Shown piece by piece: positions 12,694 through 24,430 of a stretch of 64,000 nt of DNA. Source of the stretch: Elmis aenea. Its lineage: Eukaryota; Arthropoda; Insecta; Coleoptera; Elmidae. The notes under the pieces are model-generated. The model was given only the letters and a program-made list of their open reading frames with translations. It was not told the origin of the DNA and searched no databases. A program made the position numbers and the translations under genes. Location: positions 13,164,159 through 13,228,158 of the forward strand of contig OX393580.1 in assembly GCA_947652605.1 (NCBI GenBank), in the 5' to 3' direction. Within the stretch, counting starts at the first letter, position 1. Each line of letters opens with the position of its first letter.

Positions 12694-13690
12694 TATGGTG
12701 ATGGGTGCATATTAACACTGGCAATCCAGCATTATGTTCGGGGGTGGACTCCTGGTGAGTAGATAGTTGTCGCTTATTATTAAATTGTTATCAGTGGCAC
12801 AAGCTTCTTTGGTTATGTACGGCGTATACACCTTTGCACCGACTGCTTGCTTCAGCCTGCTGCCTGCCTCGAATAACCCATGTGTTTACAGTTTTGGGTT
12901 TCGTTACACTAATAAATAACACTAAACTTGTAAGTTAAATAATGCGAACCATGTAAATTAAAGAAAGTCAACGCGCCAGTTATTAATTATAAAAAAGGCA
13001 TCCTAACACATTAATAATTACTTTAAATATTGCAGTAATACAGTTAGTGAATTTATCCCTTCAAGAAATCAACTTTTAAATGTATCGCGCTCTTCTCGTT
13101 CCCATTCCCAATTCATTCTTGAATGTTTAATATCTGTTTATAGCTTAAAGCAAGTAGTGTATTCGCCCATACAAAATTATAGCCAAATCAACGGATCGTG
13201 AAGATGTAGCAACACCCAGCTAATCGTACCGCGCATTCTTGGTGCTAAACTGCTTACTACTTACCTACTACACACTCTTTCATTCATACACCGTTTGTGG
13301 CCTAACGTGACCTGCGGCCGTTCATTCATTCTCACTCGATCCAGGTCATAGTGTTACTGCGTAGTAGAGCCAACACTGTGAGAACAAAATTCCGTTAATT
13401 ATGGTACCGTCATAACAAACCGAAAGAACAACGACATTCGTTTTCATTAGGTGAAATAATGAGGACAATTTAAAAGTTAAATGCACCATATTGAAAACAG
13501 AATATAAACAATACAAAGCATGCAATACAAATGTCAGAACACATTATGTCTGTATGCTTTCACTGAAAGGTGGGTCTCTACGAAACCTATTCTATTAATA
13601 TCTGAATAATGAAATTAAATATAGCAAAACAGGTTATACTTTTGTGTTGGAACTAATAAAGAAGAATTGAATTAGAGATTACTAATCAAT
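12694..13690. other. Non-coding stretch, somewhat less AT-rich at 13.1-13.4 kb
   Basis: No open frame of note and no repeat structure. Around 13230-13380 the sequence is richer in C and G than its surroundings, but no gene signature is seen. Confidence 0.35.
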
Positions 13691-13697
13691 TACTAAA

Positions 13698-14045
13698 AAC
13701 AGCAATTCTAATATGCGCAAATAGTTTTTTGTTTAGATAGTTTTGAAATAAATGTGGGTTTTTTAGAGATTCCAATCTTTTTTTCATTTTGCTAAAAAAC
13801 AATGAGATAGCGAAAATCTGTGTGCGCAATTGAATTCAGAGTATGTGATTTATACAAGAACAGCAATTCTAATATAAATTATACAAACAGGTTTTTCTTT
13901 AGGTATTTTTGAAATTTAATTATGTTGTTTAAAAACTCAATAACCCGTTTTTCCATTTTGCTGAAAATCTTGATGTGATAGCGAAATACTGCGCGTTCCA
14001 TTGAGTTCAGAGCATGCAATTTATATAAGAACAGTTATCAAAACT
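13698..14045 (+). repeat. Diverged tandem duplication, two units of about 165 bp
   Basis: aacagcaattctaatat starts at about 13698 and again at about 13859, and a decayed third start (aacagttatc) follows near 14030. Shared landmarks in each unit include cattttgct, gatagcgaaa and ttcagag. The units differ by many substitutions, so the duplication is old. Confidence 0.7.
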
Positions 14046-14214
14046 AAAACCATTTTCACAAAATGCTGAAATGTCGAACTGTATAGTAATTCATTACTAC
14101 TATCGTTAAACTACATTCTATTTGCTTATGTTACGAACAATCTACAAAATGAAAACGCAATGTAAACCAATCCCATTATCATTAGCTCAAATTAAGCTTT
14201 ATTTGTTTTAAAGC

Positions 14215-14580
14215 GCATCTCATTAAGCCGAGAAACTGTTCGGGCAGCAAACCTATAACGGAACAACCAAGTCATTCGTCTCTTATAAAAGTTACCCTAA
14301 GTGTAGGGATCACGTTTCTCTTTTTTGCAGCTACAACGATTAGTACGGAAAGCGAAACACGCAAGTGTTTGCAAATGGATTACATCCGGTATTGTTCTTT
14401 CGGCCACGATTGAAAGCTATCGTTCCGAAACACATCCAAATAGACACAACCTGCAGAGTGCAAGTTGCACAAAGTGAAGGTCCGCGACCTGAAAGAAGTT
14501 ATGGATGGGACGAGCAATGCCCGCAGCGAATTCCACGATAGGAATGCAACCGTACAACAAAAACAAAAATAATGTTCCGC
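14215..14580 (+). other. GC-richer unique-looking segment with TATA-like and splice-acceptor-like motifs
   Basis: This segment is visibly less AT-rich than its neighbours and shows no repeat structure. It contains ttataaaag at 14283-14291, which matches a TATA box, and a pyrimidine run ending in cag at about 14317-14331 (ttctcttttttgcag), which matches a 3' splice site. After the acceptor one frame is open for about 40 codons before a stop. It could be a promoter with a first exon, an internal exon, or an unrecognised repeat fragment. No protein family is recognised. Confidence 0.25.
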
Positions 14581-14691
14581 TTTACCTTACGACGCGCCTT
14601 AAAAACATATTATTACATAGCAATTCCGATGGGCAATATAATTTGTGAATATTAATCACAAAAACCATGTGCAACAGTAAACAGGGTGTCC

Positions 14692-14880
14692 CAAAACAAG
14701 AGGCTCTATTTAATATAAGGTCGATTAAATTGGGGCGAAGTTGCTAAATTTGATGATGAAACAAAAAGTACCATGAAATTATTTTAAAAAAACAGTTTGC
14801 TCTATTTTTGTAGATATTTCAAAATTTAAAAAAACACCTTCTTAAGCAACTTTTTATTCTATACCTCTTCTACCTTCTGG
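14692..14880. mobile_element. CAGGGTG end fragment before LINE
   Basis: The sequence cagggtgtcccaaaacaag at 14692 matches the terminus style of the foldbacks in this window, but no partner end is found. It probably represents a truncated copy flanking the LINE. Confidence 0.35.
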
Positions 14881-17815
14881 TAATTAAATTAATTGTTGAG
14901 TAATGCAAGAGTACTGAAGAGACTAAGAAAACAGATAGAAATGACACTAGAAGAAAGTCAATTGGGTTTAACACCAAACCTTGGAGTAAATGATAGTTTA
15001 TTTATTTTTCGGCAGGTATTGGAGAAAGCAATGAGGGAAGGAACAGATATACAGGGTGTCCCCGTTATCACCGCGAATATTTTAAGTGGTGATAGAGGAC
15101 CCTTTTCTAAGAAAAAAATTCAAGTAAATTTTTTTCCTAAAATCAAATGCTAAGCTGATATCAACACTTACTTGATTTTTTTACACTTCTGCATTTATAA
15201 GACTCTGTAGCCGAAAATGTCAATTTTATCGTAAAATACCTTAAAGCTTTTTAATAGAGCATAAAATTCTCTACAAAATTAGTTCTATTTATTTTTTGTC
15301 TACAGGCAATGGTTTGAGAGTTATAAAGTAGTTTGTACAAAAAAATGTACAAAATTTACAAAATTTAATTGTTTCTTAGACTTTGCAACCGCTGTATCTT
15401 TAAAACGAAAGGTTGTACAAAAAAACCGACGGCCCATTCCGGATAGCAAATTTTATGGGCTACAACTTTGGTCAAGTGAAATTTTTTCAAAATCAAACCG
15501 ATTTTCCGGAAAAGCTGAAAATAAGGAATAGAGTGCAAAAACAAAATTTCCTACAAATATTGTTTTGTATTTAAAAATGCTTTTAAAGAGAGTGCGATTA
15601 CGTGATTGAATGATGGAGGTAATTTTGAACACTTGTTGAAGTAATTTTGTGGTTACATGTTAATTTTATTGCGTCCAGATGAATTTGCATTGTTTTGCAT
15701 TTTATCGTTTTCGAAAAACAAAAACTCCCGGTAATTATGATAGTTTGTATTTAAAAATGCCATAGCATCGGCAACATTCATAAAATTATGTATCTCATCA
15801 GTTTCAAAGCTTTTTATGAAGTTTGAAATTCTTCAGAAAACCACCCTTTATTATTTTTTTAAGGAGCTAACGAACAAATTTAACAAAAAATTGTAAAATT
15901 GCATATAAATAGGTTATGTAAATTTTTAAAAACGCCGCATCTTTTTAACGAAACGTCGTAGAGCAAAACTGATGCCTATTGCTGATAAGGCATTTAACGG
16001 ACTACAACTCCGGTAAATATGTTGTTTAATAAAATTAAATGTATCATAGAAATGTTTATAATAGCGAAAAAGGTGAAAAAAAAAACGATAAAATGCAAAA
16101 CAATGCAAATCCATCTGGACGCAATAAAATTAACATGTAACCACAAAATTACTTCAATAAGTGTTCAAAATGACCTCCATCATTTTCAATCACGTAATCG
16201 CACTCTCTTTAAAAGCATTTTTAAATACAAAACAATATTTGTAGGAAATTTTGTTTTTGCACTCTATTCTATATTTTCAGCTTTTCCGGAAAATCGGTTT
16301 TATTTTCAAAAAATTTCACTTGACCAAAGTTGTAGCGCATAAAATTTGCTATCCGGAATGGGCCGTCGGTTTTTTTGTACAACCTTTCGTTTTAAAGATA
16401 CAGCGGTTGCAAAGTCTAAGAAACAATTAAATTTTGTAAATTTTGTACATTTTTTTGTACAAACTGCTTTTTAACTCTCAAACCATTGCCTGTAAACAAA
16501 AAATAAATAGAACTAATTTTGTAGAGAATTTTATGCTCTATTAAAAAGCTTAAAGGTATTTTACGATAAAATTTGATATTTTCGGCTACAGAGTCTTATA
16601 AATGCAGAAGTGTAAAAAAATCAAGTAAGTGTTGATATCAGCTTAGCATTTGATTTTAGGAAAAAAATTTACTTAATTTTTTTTCTTGGAAAAAGGTCCT
16701 CTATCACCACTTAAAATATTCGCGGTGATAACGGGGACACCCTGTATCTGTTTTGTCGATTTAGAGAAAGCTTTTGATCAGGTTAGTAGAGAAGATATGG
16801 TATATGGACAATTTTAGAGAAAAGAGGTACCTTAAAAAATCTGATCGATGAAGAATCGGAAATATTTGAAACTATAAGAGGAGTGAGGCAAGGTTGCATT
16901 TTAAGCCCTCTGTTATTTTCACTAGTCCTAGATGAAGCTATAAAAGAAGCTGAGAAGAAAGTCAAAAAATACGAAGTGGGTTATTGGAACATTGAAAGAA
17001 TAACTAACTGTATCTGAAGTTTGTTATGCAGATGACATGGTAATATTTGCGAAGGATGGAAAAACACTCAAAGAAAATCTGGTTATAAACAGAACAACAC
17101 TTGAGAAGTTTGGAATGAAAATAAACCAAAAGAAAACGGAAACAATGATTATAGGAAAAAATGCGCAACAAAACAATATGGAGCTGAATGGAGAAAATCT
17201 AAAACCAGTACAAAAATTTAAATAATCAGAATCGATGATAATGGAAGACGGAAAAATCGATGAAGAAATCAGAGAAAAAAAGAACAAAAAGAGGAAGATT
17301 ATTCAATAGTATTAAAAACACATTTCTAGGGAAAAAAAGAAATCCCGAAAAAAGTAAAAAATTGAAAAACATAAAAAAGTAGTCACCCCTATGCTCTGAG
17401 ACATTGACCACAACCGAAAAACACAAAAAGGCTTTGGAAGCATGAGACTCCTAAGAAAAATAGAAAATAAAACCAAATTGGACAAAATTAGAAATACAAC
17501 ACACAGACAAAATTTAAAAGTGAAACCAATAAGAAAGAAGAAGGAATACTACGATGATTCGGACATGTAAAACGTAAGGACAACATAAGGTTTGAAGCGA
17601 GAAGTAACAAAAATAAAACGAGAGGCAGACCAAGAAAAAGGTGACAGGAATGAGTAAAACAAGCACTGGACAGAAGAGGAATAAAATGGGAGGATGTAGG
17701 GAATAAGATTCAAAACAGAAGAGAATGGAGGAAGATAGGGAAGACTCCAGCAAATAAAAAATGAAAACTTAACTCCACCCAATAACTTATACCCGTGAGG
17801 GTAGTAAGGCGACAT
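14881..17815 (+). pseudogene. RTE-like non-LTR retrotransposon ORF, split by a foldback
   Basis: The left piece (14881-15051) reads RLRKQIEMTLEESQ and NDSLFIFRQVLEKAMREG, the reverse transcriptase finger region. After the insertion the frame resumes with CFVDLEKAFDQVSRED (about 16750), GVRQGCILSPLLFSLVLDEA (about 16882-16941), CYADDMVIFA (about 17023-17052, the catalytic YADD box) and KINQKKTETMIIG. A decayed C-terminal region has GRPRKRW at about 17620-17643, a hallmark of this LINE group. The two halves also differ by a small frameshift at the junction, a deletion removes part of the palm after SRED, and stops are scattered downstream. It lacks the endonuclease and is inactive. Confidence 0.88.
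15052..16744. mobile_element. CAGGGTG-end 1.7-kb palindromic element inside LINE
   Basis: The ends are cagggtgtccccgttatcac and its reverse complement, flanked by TA at 15050-15051 and 16745-16746. The arms are inverted copies almost to the centre near 15898; for example a block around 15600-15720 recurs inverted around 16075-16200. It interrupts the reverse transcriptase domain of an RTE-like LINE, which proves that it inserted. Short open frames in it are by-products of the palindrome and show no family signature. Confidence 0.92.
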
Positions 17816-18196
17816 GGATTAAGGGTAATGAAAATACTTTTGGATATTTTCCCTGTGATGGCGCATCTATAAATTACATAATTATCTACAGTAGGTTGAA
17901 CATTAGCTTCATACATGTACGAGTAGCAAGTAATTATTCTTGACGACCTCAATGCAGGTTATAAATAATCAACAGCAAAATATGTCTTCCTGTTTTGTAT
18001 TTTTGTGACCACTTTCCTCGCTATATTAATTGTTCTGTCTACTAATATGGTGGTGACCAAATACTCTTACAACTGTAAATTACGAGACAAATTAGCACCA
18101 ATTACAGTATTACATTATTATGCATTATTAAAAACGTCAAAGAATTCACTTCGGGACAAACTTAATTAATTTCTTTCTAGATAAAAGTTTTTACTC
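17816..18196. other. Non-coding stretch
   Basis: Nothing recognised between the LINE 3' region and the Harbinger element. Confidence 0.4.
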
Positions 18197-18303
18197 TTAG
18201 GCTAAACACATACTGGAGCGGTGAGCAAAGCAGTGCTGTTATTTAAAAGAGCAAAGCGGTGAATCAGCAGCGAGTCTACAAACGAGCACTATACACATAC
18301 TGA

Positions 18304-19018
18304 CAAGGGAAGGTCACGATACGTTGTCGCTAGAATTTGATTCCGGCTGTGTTTATTACATCAAGAACATCAAAACTAAACGTTCTGCAAAGTTATACGT
18401 GCCACTGGCCATTACCTTCGGCAAAATAGGGGAAAAACTGAAAAATTGGTACAAAAAGGTCATTTTTACGATCGCGTTGGCCATGAAACTGTCAGAGATA
18501 AAATCGAAATTCTTCTATTTACCAATAGGCGCATCCTTAGCAAGTAAAATAGTGCAAAGTTTTTGATAAAATCTTGAACGGTTCCGGAGAAAAACGTCAA
18601 AAACGAAAGCCCTGCATAAGCGCTATGAATTGAGAAGTTGTCGTATATCTGTATTACTATATCTATGCGACTTGCACAGGCGTTTAACATAGGGAAAACC
18701 GTTTTTACAAAGGCCTCGTTTTTTGCGTTTTTCTTCGGAACCGTTTAAGATTTTTTCCAAAACTTTGCACCATTTTACTTGGAAAGGATGCGCGCATTGG
18801 TTAATAGAAGAATTTCGATTTTGTCTTTGACGGTTTCATGGCCAACGCGATCGCAAATATTACTTTTATTAATCAGCTGTTTAGTTTTTCCCCTATTTTT
18901 CCGAAGGTAATGGCCAGTGGCACGTATAACTCTGGAAAACATTTAGTTTTGATGCTCTTGATGTAATAAACACAGCCGGAATCAAATTCTAGCGACAACG
19001 TATCGTGACCTTCCCTTG
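18304..19018. mobile_element. Foldback element, CAAGGGAAGG ends, nested in Harbinger
   Basis: The left arm begins caagggaaggtcacgatacg and the right arm is its reverse complement; the arms are inverted copies over some 300 bp each. A 3-bp repeat tga flanks it (18301-18303, 19019-19021), a possible target duplication. A second copy lies at 49431-50085. No transposase is present and the superfamily is unclear. Confidence 0.85.
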
Positions 19019-19094
19019 TGAGGATTTAGTCGATCACAGTTTTCGGTCCGAAAATCATGAATTTGATACTAACTGAAAATTCAGCCTTAAAAAT

Positions 19095-19313
19095 TTGGTA
19101 TTTATTAAAAAAAAAAAAACTAGAAGCTGTAGTGTTCATACAATAAATAAAAGTAGGCATGAACTTGGTGAATTTCATCACTTATATGAACAACTTCGTG
19201 AACATTCGGAAAATTTTCACTCATATTTCAGAATGAGTTGTTCAACCTATGATTACATTTTAAGAAAAATACAAAATTTGACCAAGTTTGACCAAATCAC
19301 AAAACTTAAATGA
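19095..19313 (+). pseudogene. HARBI1-like transposase, N-terminal fragment
   Basis: The frame contains HTINKSRHELGEFHHLYEQL and then FHSYFRMSCSTYDYILRKI. These correspond to the conserved N-terminal region of Harbinger nucleases (HARBI1/ALP1-like), which precedes the DDE domain. The frame stops at 19313 and the catalytic domain is missing: the element continues straight into its right terminal region. It is thus a deletion derivative. The N-terminal region may bind DNA or the partner protein, but cleavage cannot occur without the DDE residues. Confidence 0.82.
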
Positions 19314-19500
19314 GCGATGAGAGCAGCGAAAACAAATTTGTTTGAACTCGCTGCTTTGCTCTACTATAGCGATAATCGTGCATCTCTCCTGGACGCTTCA
19401 GTATGCGTGTTGTAACAAGTTAACGTTTGTTTGATTTCGCCGCGTTGCTCTCCGTTAAGATCGTTACTTTGCTCTCTGCTTCAGTATGTGTTCAGCCTTA

Positions 19501-20324
19501 GATACTTCTCGAAAGACTAGTATACGTTATATTACACTGCCCTCATAGTTCAACAATTTTGAAACTAACAGGTATAATTATTAACGTATACTTCTTGCGA
19601 TATGGGATGTATTCGAAAACAAAAATTACTTCTCAAAGGAAAAGTGCGGCCACTTTCTTGAATACATAATATACTATTCTTTACAGTTCTTTAAAGATAA
19701 AAATACATGTTAATAATTATTAAAGGTTAAATCTACTAATAATTGGCCCCCACTCGATACGTGGGAGTTTTTCAAAACGGTTGGACCACCCATGGCGAAT
19801 CGAGTGGTGCTGTTAGTATTTTTTGTGGCCCCTACTAACCTGTATTGTAAAAATATGTATTTATTTGCTAGTAATTGTATAATACCAAAATAAATATAAT
19901 AAAAAAGACTACCACGAAATAACAATTAATTACTAATAAAAACCATTTAATAACATACTTTTAATGAATTATAAAACTCGAATTAAATATTAACAAAAAT
20001 AACACTTACCTGTTTTAGCATTTAGTTTTAATTAATATATATAAAAGTCCAGCCTGACTCTCTCTGTGACTCTATCTATGACTCTGTAACGCATGAATAT
20101 AGTAACGCAGTAAACTACTACGGGTTCATTTGACCGACTGAGTTGTGTCTAATGAACCGTAAATTTTTACTCACGGGTAACATAACAGTGTCTAACTTGC
20201 AGCTCACGGTATTATAAAAAGTAATAGTTTAAATTTAAGATATACAATATTCCCGTCCTAGGACGGGCTAAGTGCTAGTGTTTAATAATTGATCTAATAA
20301 TCTAATATAGTGTCTATTAATAGT
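19501..20324. other. Non-coding stretch
   Basis: AT-rich. A short run of gactct-type repeats sits at about 20055-20090. No gene seen. Confidence 0.4.
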
Positions 20325-20780
20325 ATACATATTACCTAACAACAGTTGTAAGAAACATATTACGCACGAGCGGAAAAGTTAAGAACGTAGCCGCGTAGCG
20401 GCGAGTGCGTATTTCCACGAGTGCGTAAATTGCTTGCAACGTGTTATGTAGCATACTTTTTCTACGATCACATAATGCATACGATTTAAACGGCTTTTTG
20501 GCTAATATACACATGTAAATACGTTGTCTTGACAATTTTGACGTAGGTCTACTTTGACATTTCTAGACAAGTGTGCGTTTTGCTTACCGTGCGTGTAAGG
20601 ACTCACTTACTATGCATGCAGGAAGTGTTTCACGTGAATCTACTTTGATCATCTCAAAAAAAAAAAAAAAAAAAAAACTGTGCTTTTTGCGTACCGTGCG
20701 TATAGACCCTGTGCATGCAGGCTGTACAGTAAGTCATTTACATTAGTGGTCAGAGAAAAAAATATTTATAGCGTGCTACA
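20325..20780. repeat. Dispersed hairpin-bearing repeat, copy A
   Basis: Homologous to 45664-46130 over most of its length, for example cggctttttggctaatatac, tctagacaagtgtgcgtttt and ctatgcatgcagg. The left part can form a hairpin around cgcacgag and cacgagtgcg. A 22-base A run lies near 20658, and the segment with gcttaccgtgcg and gcatgcagg is present twice in tandem here. This copy lacks the 142-bp miniature element present in copy B. Confidence 0.75.
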
Positions 20781-21489
20781 GGTAAGCTACGTCATAGCTG
20801 TAATAGGTTTAAAAGAAAACTGAAACAATTAATTCTGTACATACGGGTATTACTTTGCAGCATTAGATCAACGTACTAGAAATTAGGTGTTAGGTGCAAA
20901 TTTCATAGCTTCCCGATTTTATCAATTTTGACAAACATGCCCAACTAAACAGTCTGAATATCGACATTTATTTATTTCTTTTCTAATTATGCATGATTTA
21001 CAAAAATTCGAACATGGTATTTGTTAGGAATAAATGAATACCTTGTAACGAGATCAGTAATTAAATAGACGTTGGTGAGGTTAGTCCTATTGTAGGAAAA
21101 CATATTTTAACTATGTCTACTTATGTACTTATACACACCTATATATAAAAAAACATACCTCCTTAGAAAAAGTATTCCAGTTTGACAAAGTCTATTATGC
21201 GCATTAAACTTTTATGTTTACACTTGACGCCACACAAAACGAAAAAAGGTTGACTAATGGGTTTGACTATTTTGAGACTTATTTTGAATGCCTATCTCCG
21301 TCGGTAATTTTCTTGACGACTTATTCACAACTAATATTTTTCAAGTTTCATGGACACGCCGATAAGTTAAAACTAATCACTGCTTTTAATTTAAATTTCA
21401 AAACAGCTTCTTTTCGGTTATACAATATAATGAATATTTATATAAATACCGTTAAATAAAAATCATCTATATTTTTTATGAAAGATCTC
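20781..21489. other. Non-coding stretch
   Basis: No recognised gene; open frames of 60-80 codons here show no family signature. Confidence 0.35.
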
Positions 21490-21492
21490 TTA

Positions 21493-22922
21493 AGGTAAGT
21501 ACACACGCTAGAGTAAAGTTGCGACACAAGTCTCTAAACTGAACTAGCGCGTGTTCACACGTAATGCAATTTTTGTTTCGACCGTGACGTCGGGACACCC
21601 TTCACCTCAGCCCTAGCTGCAACTACTTGCCAGGGTGTTCACACGAGTGTTGCGCTTTGCTCTCTCTTCGGTATTTGCTCTCTGTTCAATTCATTATCGA
21701 AATGCCAGTTCGAGAAAAGTGCCGTGTATTATTTTGAATTTAAAATTATAGGGAATTAAACGATTATATTATAATAGGGTTTATGCAAACTATAATATTA
21801 AATTATTGTATACCACAGAATTACAACTCAAAGTTTTTTTTAACTATTTATTTAAAAAGTTCATCATTATGTATTGCGCTAGTTCAAGTTCAAATGGAAT
21901 GTTATTATTGAGAAAGGTCGGACCCTACTATAAAAATATTAAAATCGGTATGGAAAACTTAAACCTATTTGGCAATTGAACTCCTTAGCAATAATTTATT
22001 TTATGATACACTTTAAAAAAGATGCAATTTTTTTGTCACATAAAACTAAAATATGCCGCACTCTTAGTCTGCTGTCTTTAAAATTTATCTAAACACTGTT
22101 TAAAATTTTTGTTCATCTTAAATTTCAAATAATTACACCAATGTTATCATAAAGCTCTGATTGGTCAAAGTATTATAGAAAGGGTTTTGTACCTGAAACA
22201 CATGTTCGGAAAATCCGTGATAAACAATAGGATTCGACTTCCTAGAATACAGAAACTATATTCATTCAGTACGAATGGGTTGAACCTCATTTAAATATAT
22301 CTTTGTTTGTTTATAGCTTATAGCTCAATTCAATAGTAAAGGAAATAGCATTTATTACTGTTAACTGAATCATTTTAAATAAAATAAGTTTTTAAAATTT
22401 GAATTTTACAACAATGCGTGCTTGGAAATACCAAATTACTTGTCATAAATAATATCGATCCGATTCGATTTGAACAATTATTACCGAGGTTTGAACAAGC
22501 TACAATTTTAAAATGATGTAGGTATACTAAAATCTTAGAAGTTGTCATTTGACAATGTTACGTTTTTTTACTATTCGATTAAAAATTTTAGTGTTGATTT
22601 ATTGCCTTTTTTCAAATTAAAATAGAAAGTTATTTGTGAAAAACGTCGCACAATATCAGTATAAATTTTCTATAAGTACTGTAGTTGATTTTTAAATCGT
22701 GACGAAGGGACGCATAGGCAGTCTAGCATAAATTTCCAAACGTTTGGATCTGTTTAGAGCGAGTGACGAGACAAATATTTGAGGTATTCACACGACCCTC
22801 TAACTAGACCAAAACTTGCCGAGGGTCGATCTAGCGGCACCGATCTATCGAGCTGTTCACACAGCAACACCCTGTCTATAGACCCGAGTTGCGAGACTTT
22901 TCTCTAGCGTGTGTACCCACCT
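21493..22922. mobile_element. Harbinger-like non-autonomous element
   Basis: The left end aggtaagtacacacgctaga pairs with the right end, whose reverse complement reads aggtgggtacacacgctaga, and both are flanked by TTA (21490-21492, 22923-22925). The 3-bp TTA duplication fits PIF/Harbinger. Subterminal stretches are GC-richer, with motifs such as gttcacac on both sides. About 1 kb of AT-rich interior has no transposase. Confidence 0.8.
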
Positions 22923-22925
22923 TTA

Positions 22926-23340
22926 CAGAAACGCTACGAATTTCAAGACTCGACTTGTCAGTAGAAATCTTATTTATTTTAATTTATAAAACTGCTACAA
23001 ACGCAGAGACGAGAGTCCTGAAACTGGTCTGGTATTGCTACAAGCTTCCTCATTACAAAAAGTTACTTTCAACAAAACTAGCTAATATTAATAAGCGAAT
23101 CACGTAAACTAAAAATATTGAAAAATTGTATCAACAAACAAACAATTCTTTATAACCGAAAAGCTGCTATTTCTAAGGAGCTATAATTAATTCCACAATA
23201 TTAAGAACTAATAATCGGTTTTTTATTGATATCAATAAACACATATCATTTTAATAAAGGAGAATTAAATCTAATACGAGATAAGCACAAGGAGATGCTA
23301 TTATTAGGGTTTCGAAATCCCCGACATTTTGGATCTTTGG
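22926..23340. other. Non-coding stretch
   Basis: Nothing recognised. Confidence 0.35.
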
Positions 23341-23344
23341 AAAT

Positions 23345-23714
23345 CTAAAACGGGAAATCGCATTTACAGAAATTCCTGAGAATTATATCATATTTTTTAT
23401 TTAATTTTCGAAGAACACCAGTTCCGATTTTTTTTTTAAATTGCCTACGCCACTGCATTCTTGTCCAAAAACTGCTTGTAGAACGTCAAAATTATTCCTC
23501 TTTATTTTTCATAAACAAGCGAGATATAGTCATAAAACGAAAATTCGAAAATCGACTTTTCGGTGATAACTCGAAAACAAAAGACGATAACCAATTTTAG
23601 TTTTCACCATTAACTTTTTCTCGAAAAAAGAGATCGAGGATGGGGGATCTGTTTATCCATAACTCTTATAGTTACCGAGATTCCCTATGAAAACATCGAA
23701 ATTTGCGCACCCTG
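23345..23714. mobile_element. CAGGGTG-type element remnant (right end)
   Basis: Ends in atttgcgcaccctg followed by TA. The internal text (for example tcggtgataactcgaaaac and taccgagat) resembles other CAGGGTG elements. No left terminus is found. Confidence 0.45.
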
Positions 23715-23799
23715 TACATTATAATATTAGTTTTGTCAGAAATTAAACAAAAACTGGAACGAACTTTTTTTATGAACCGTAAACCAAAAATTAACCTTC

Positions 23800-24175
23800 T
23801 ATTTAAAAAATCACAAAACCGCAAAATCGAACCGAATCGACTGGTGTGAACCGGTTCAAACCGCTTTGACAGGTTCACAAAATGGTTAGAACCGATTTTT
23901 TTTTTAATGACACTAAGCTTTTTATTTTCGTAACATTGATTACATTTTACCAAAAATGAAAAAATTTCACACAGTTTAATTTATAAATGTGCATGATTAT
24001 CAAACTTTGCATTGAACCGGAACCGGAACTGAAGCGTTGCCGCCAAACCGATTACCGAATCGTTATAAAATAGAAACCGGTGGTTCAGAACGTAAACCGA
24101 AAAGTTAAAATTTATCGAACCGGTAACTAAAACTGAACCGTTATTCTTTGCAGTTCGGGTTCCCTGGTTTTGTGG
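23800..24175. repeat. Region rich in AACCGGTT-like motifs
   Basis: Dense repetition of aaccgg, ccggtt, gaaccg and accgaat in both orientations, ending in ttcgggttccctgg. This motif density is typical of the subterminal regions of hAT-type elements, but the left end and target duplication are not found. Confidence 0.45.
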
Positions 24176-24226
24176 ATATTGTTTTGGGCACAATAATAAA
24201 TTTTTTACGGGGTGCGTTGATTAGGC

Positions 24227-24422
24227 TACTGGTCTCCAAAGTGGGGTGCGCGAGATAATTTCTGGGGTGCATGGACAAACCTTAATAAATTCAAATTTCT
24301 ATTTCCACAATATAATGTAGCAAATTTTTTGATGAAACTTTTATGATTCCTTATTTTGGGGTCCGCGCTAATCCTGCAACATTAAAGTAAGAGTGCGCGC
24401 CAAAAAAGTTTGGAGACCGCTG
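24227..24422. mobile_element. hAT-type miniature element, 196 bp
   Basis: The left end tactggtctccaaa pairs with the right end, whose reverse complement is cagcggtctccaaa. It is flanked by gattaggc (24219-24226) and tattaggc (24423-24430), a 7 of 8 match to an 8-bp duplication. No coding sequence. Confidence 0.75.
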
Positions 24423-24430
24423 TATTAGGC

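Larger units (their letters stand above)
18200..19497 (+). mobile_element. PIF/Harbinger transposon with nested foldback
   Basis: The left end ggctaaacacatactggagc pairs with a right end whose reverse complement reads ggctgaacacatactgaagc. Both are flanked by TTA (18197-18199 and 19498-19500), the 3-bp duplication typical of PIF/Harbinger. Subterminal motifs gagcaaag and gctttgctc repeat in both ends. A HARBI1-like fragment lies at 19095-19313. A foldback interrupts it at 18304-19018. Confidence 0.9.

Noticed and set aside
16019..16342. 107-codon open frame inside the 1.7-kb palindrome
   Set aside because: Composition and lack of any motif match chance frames in AT-rich inverted repeats; the mirrored arm has no matching frame.
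17024..17815. Minus-strand hydrophobic frames
   Set aside because: They are antisense shadows of the A-rich LINE coding strand.
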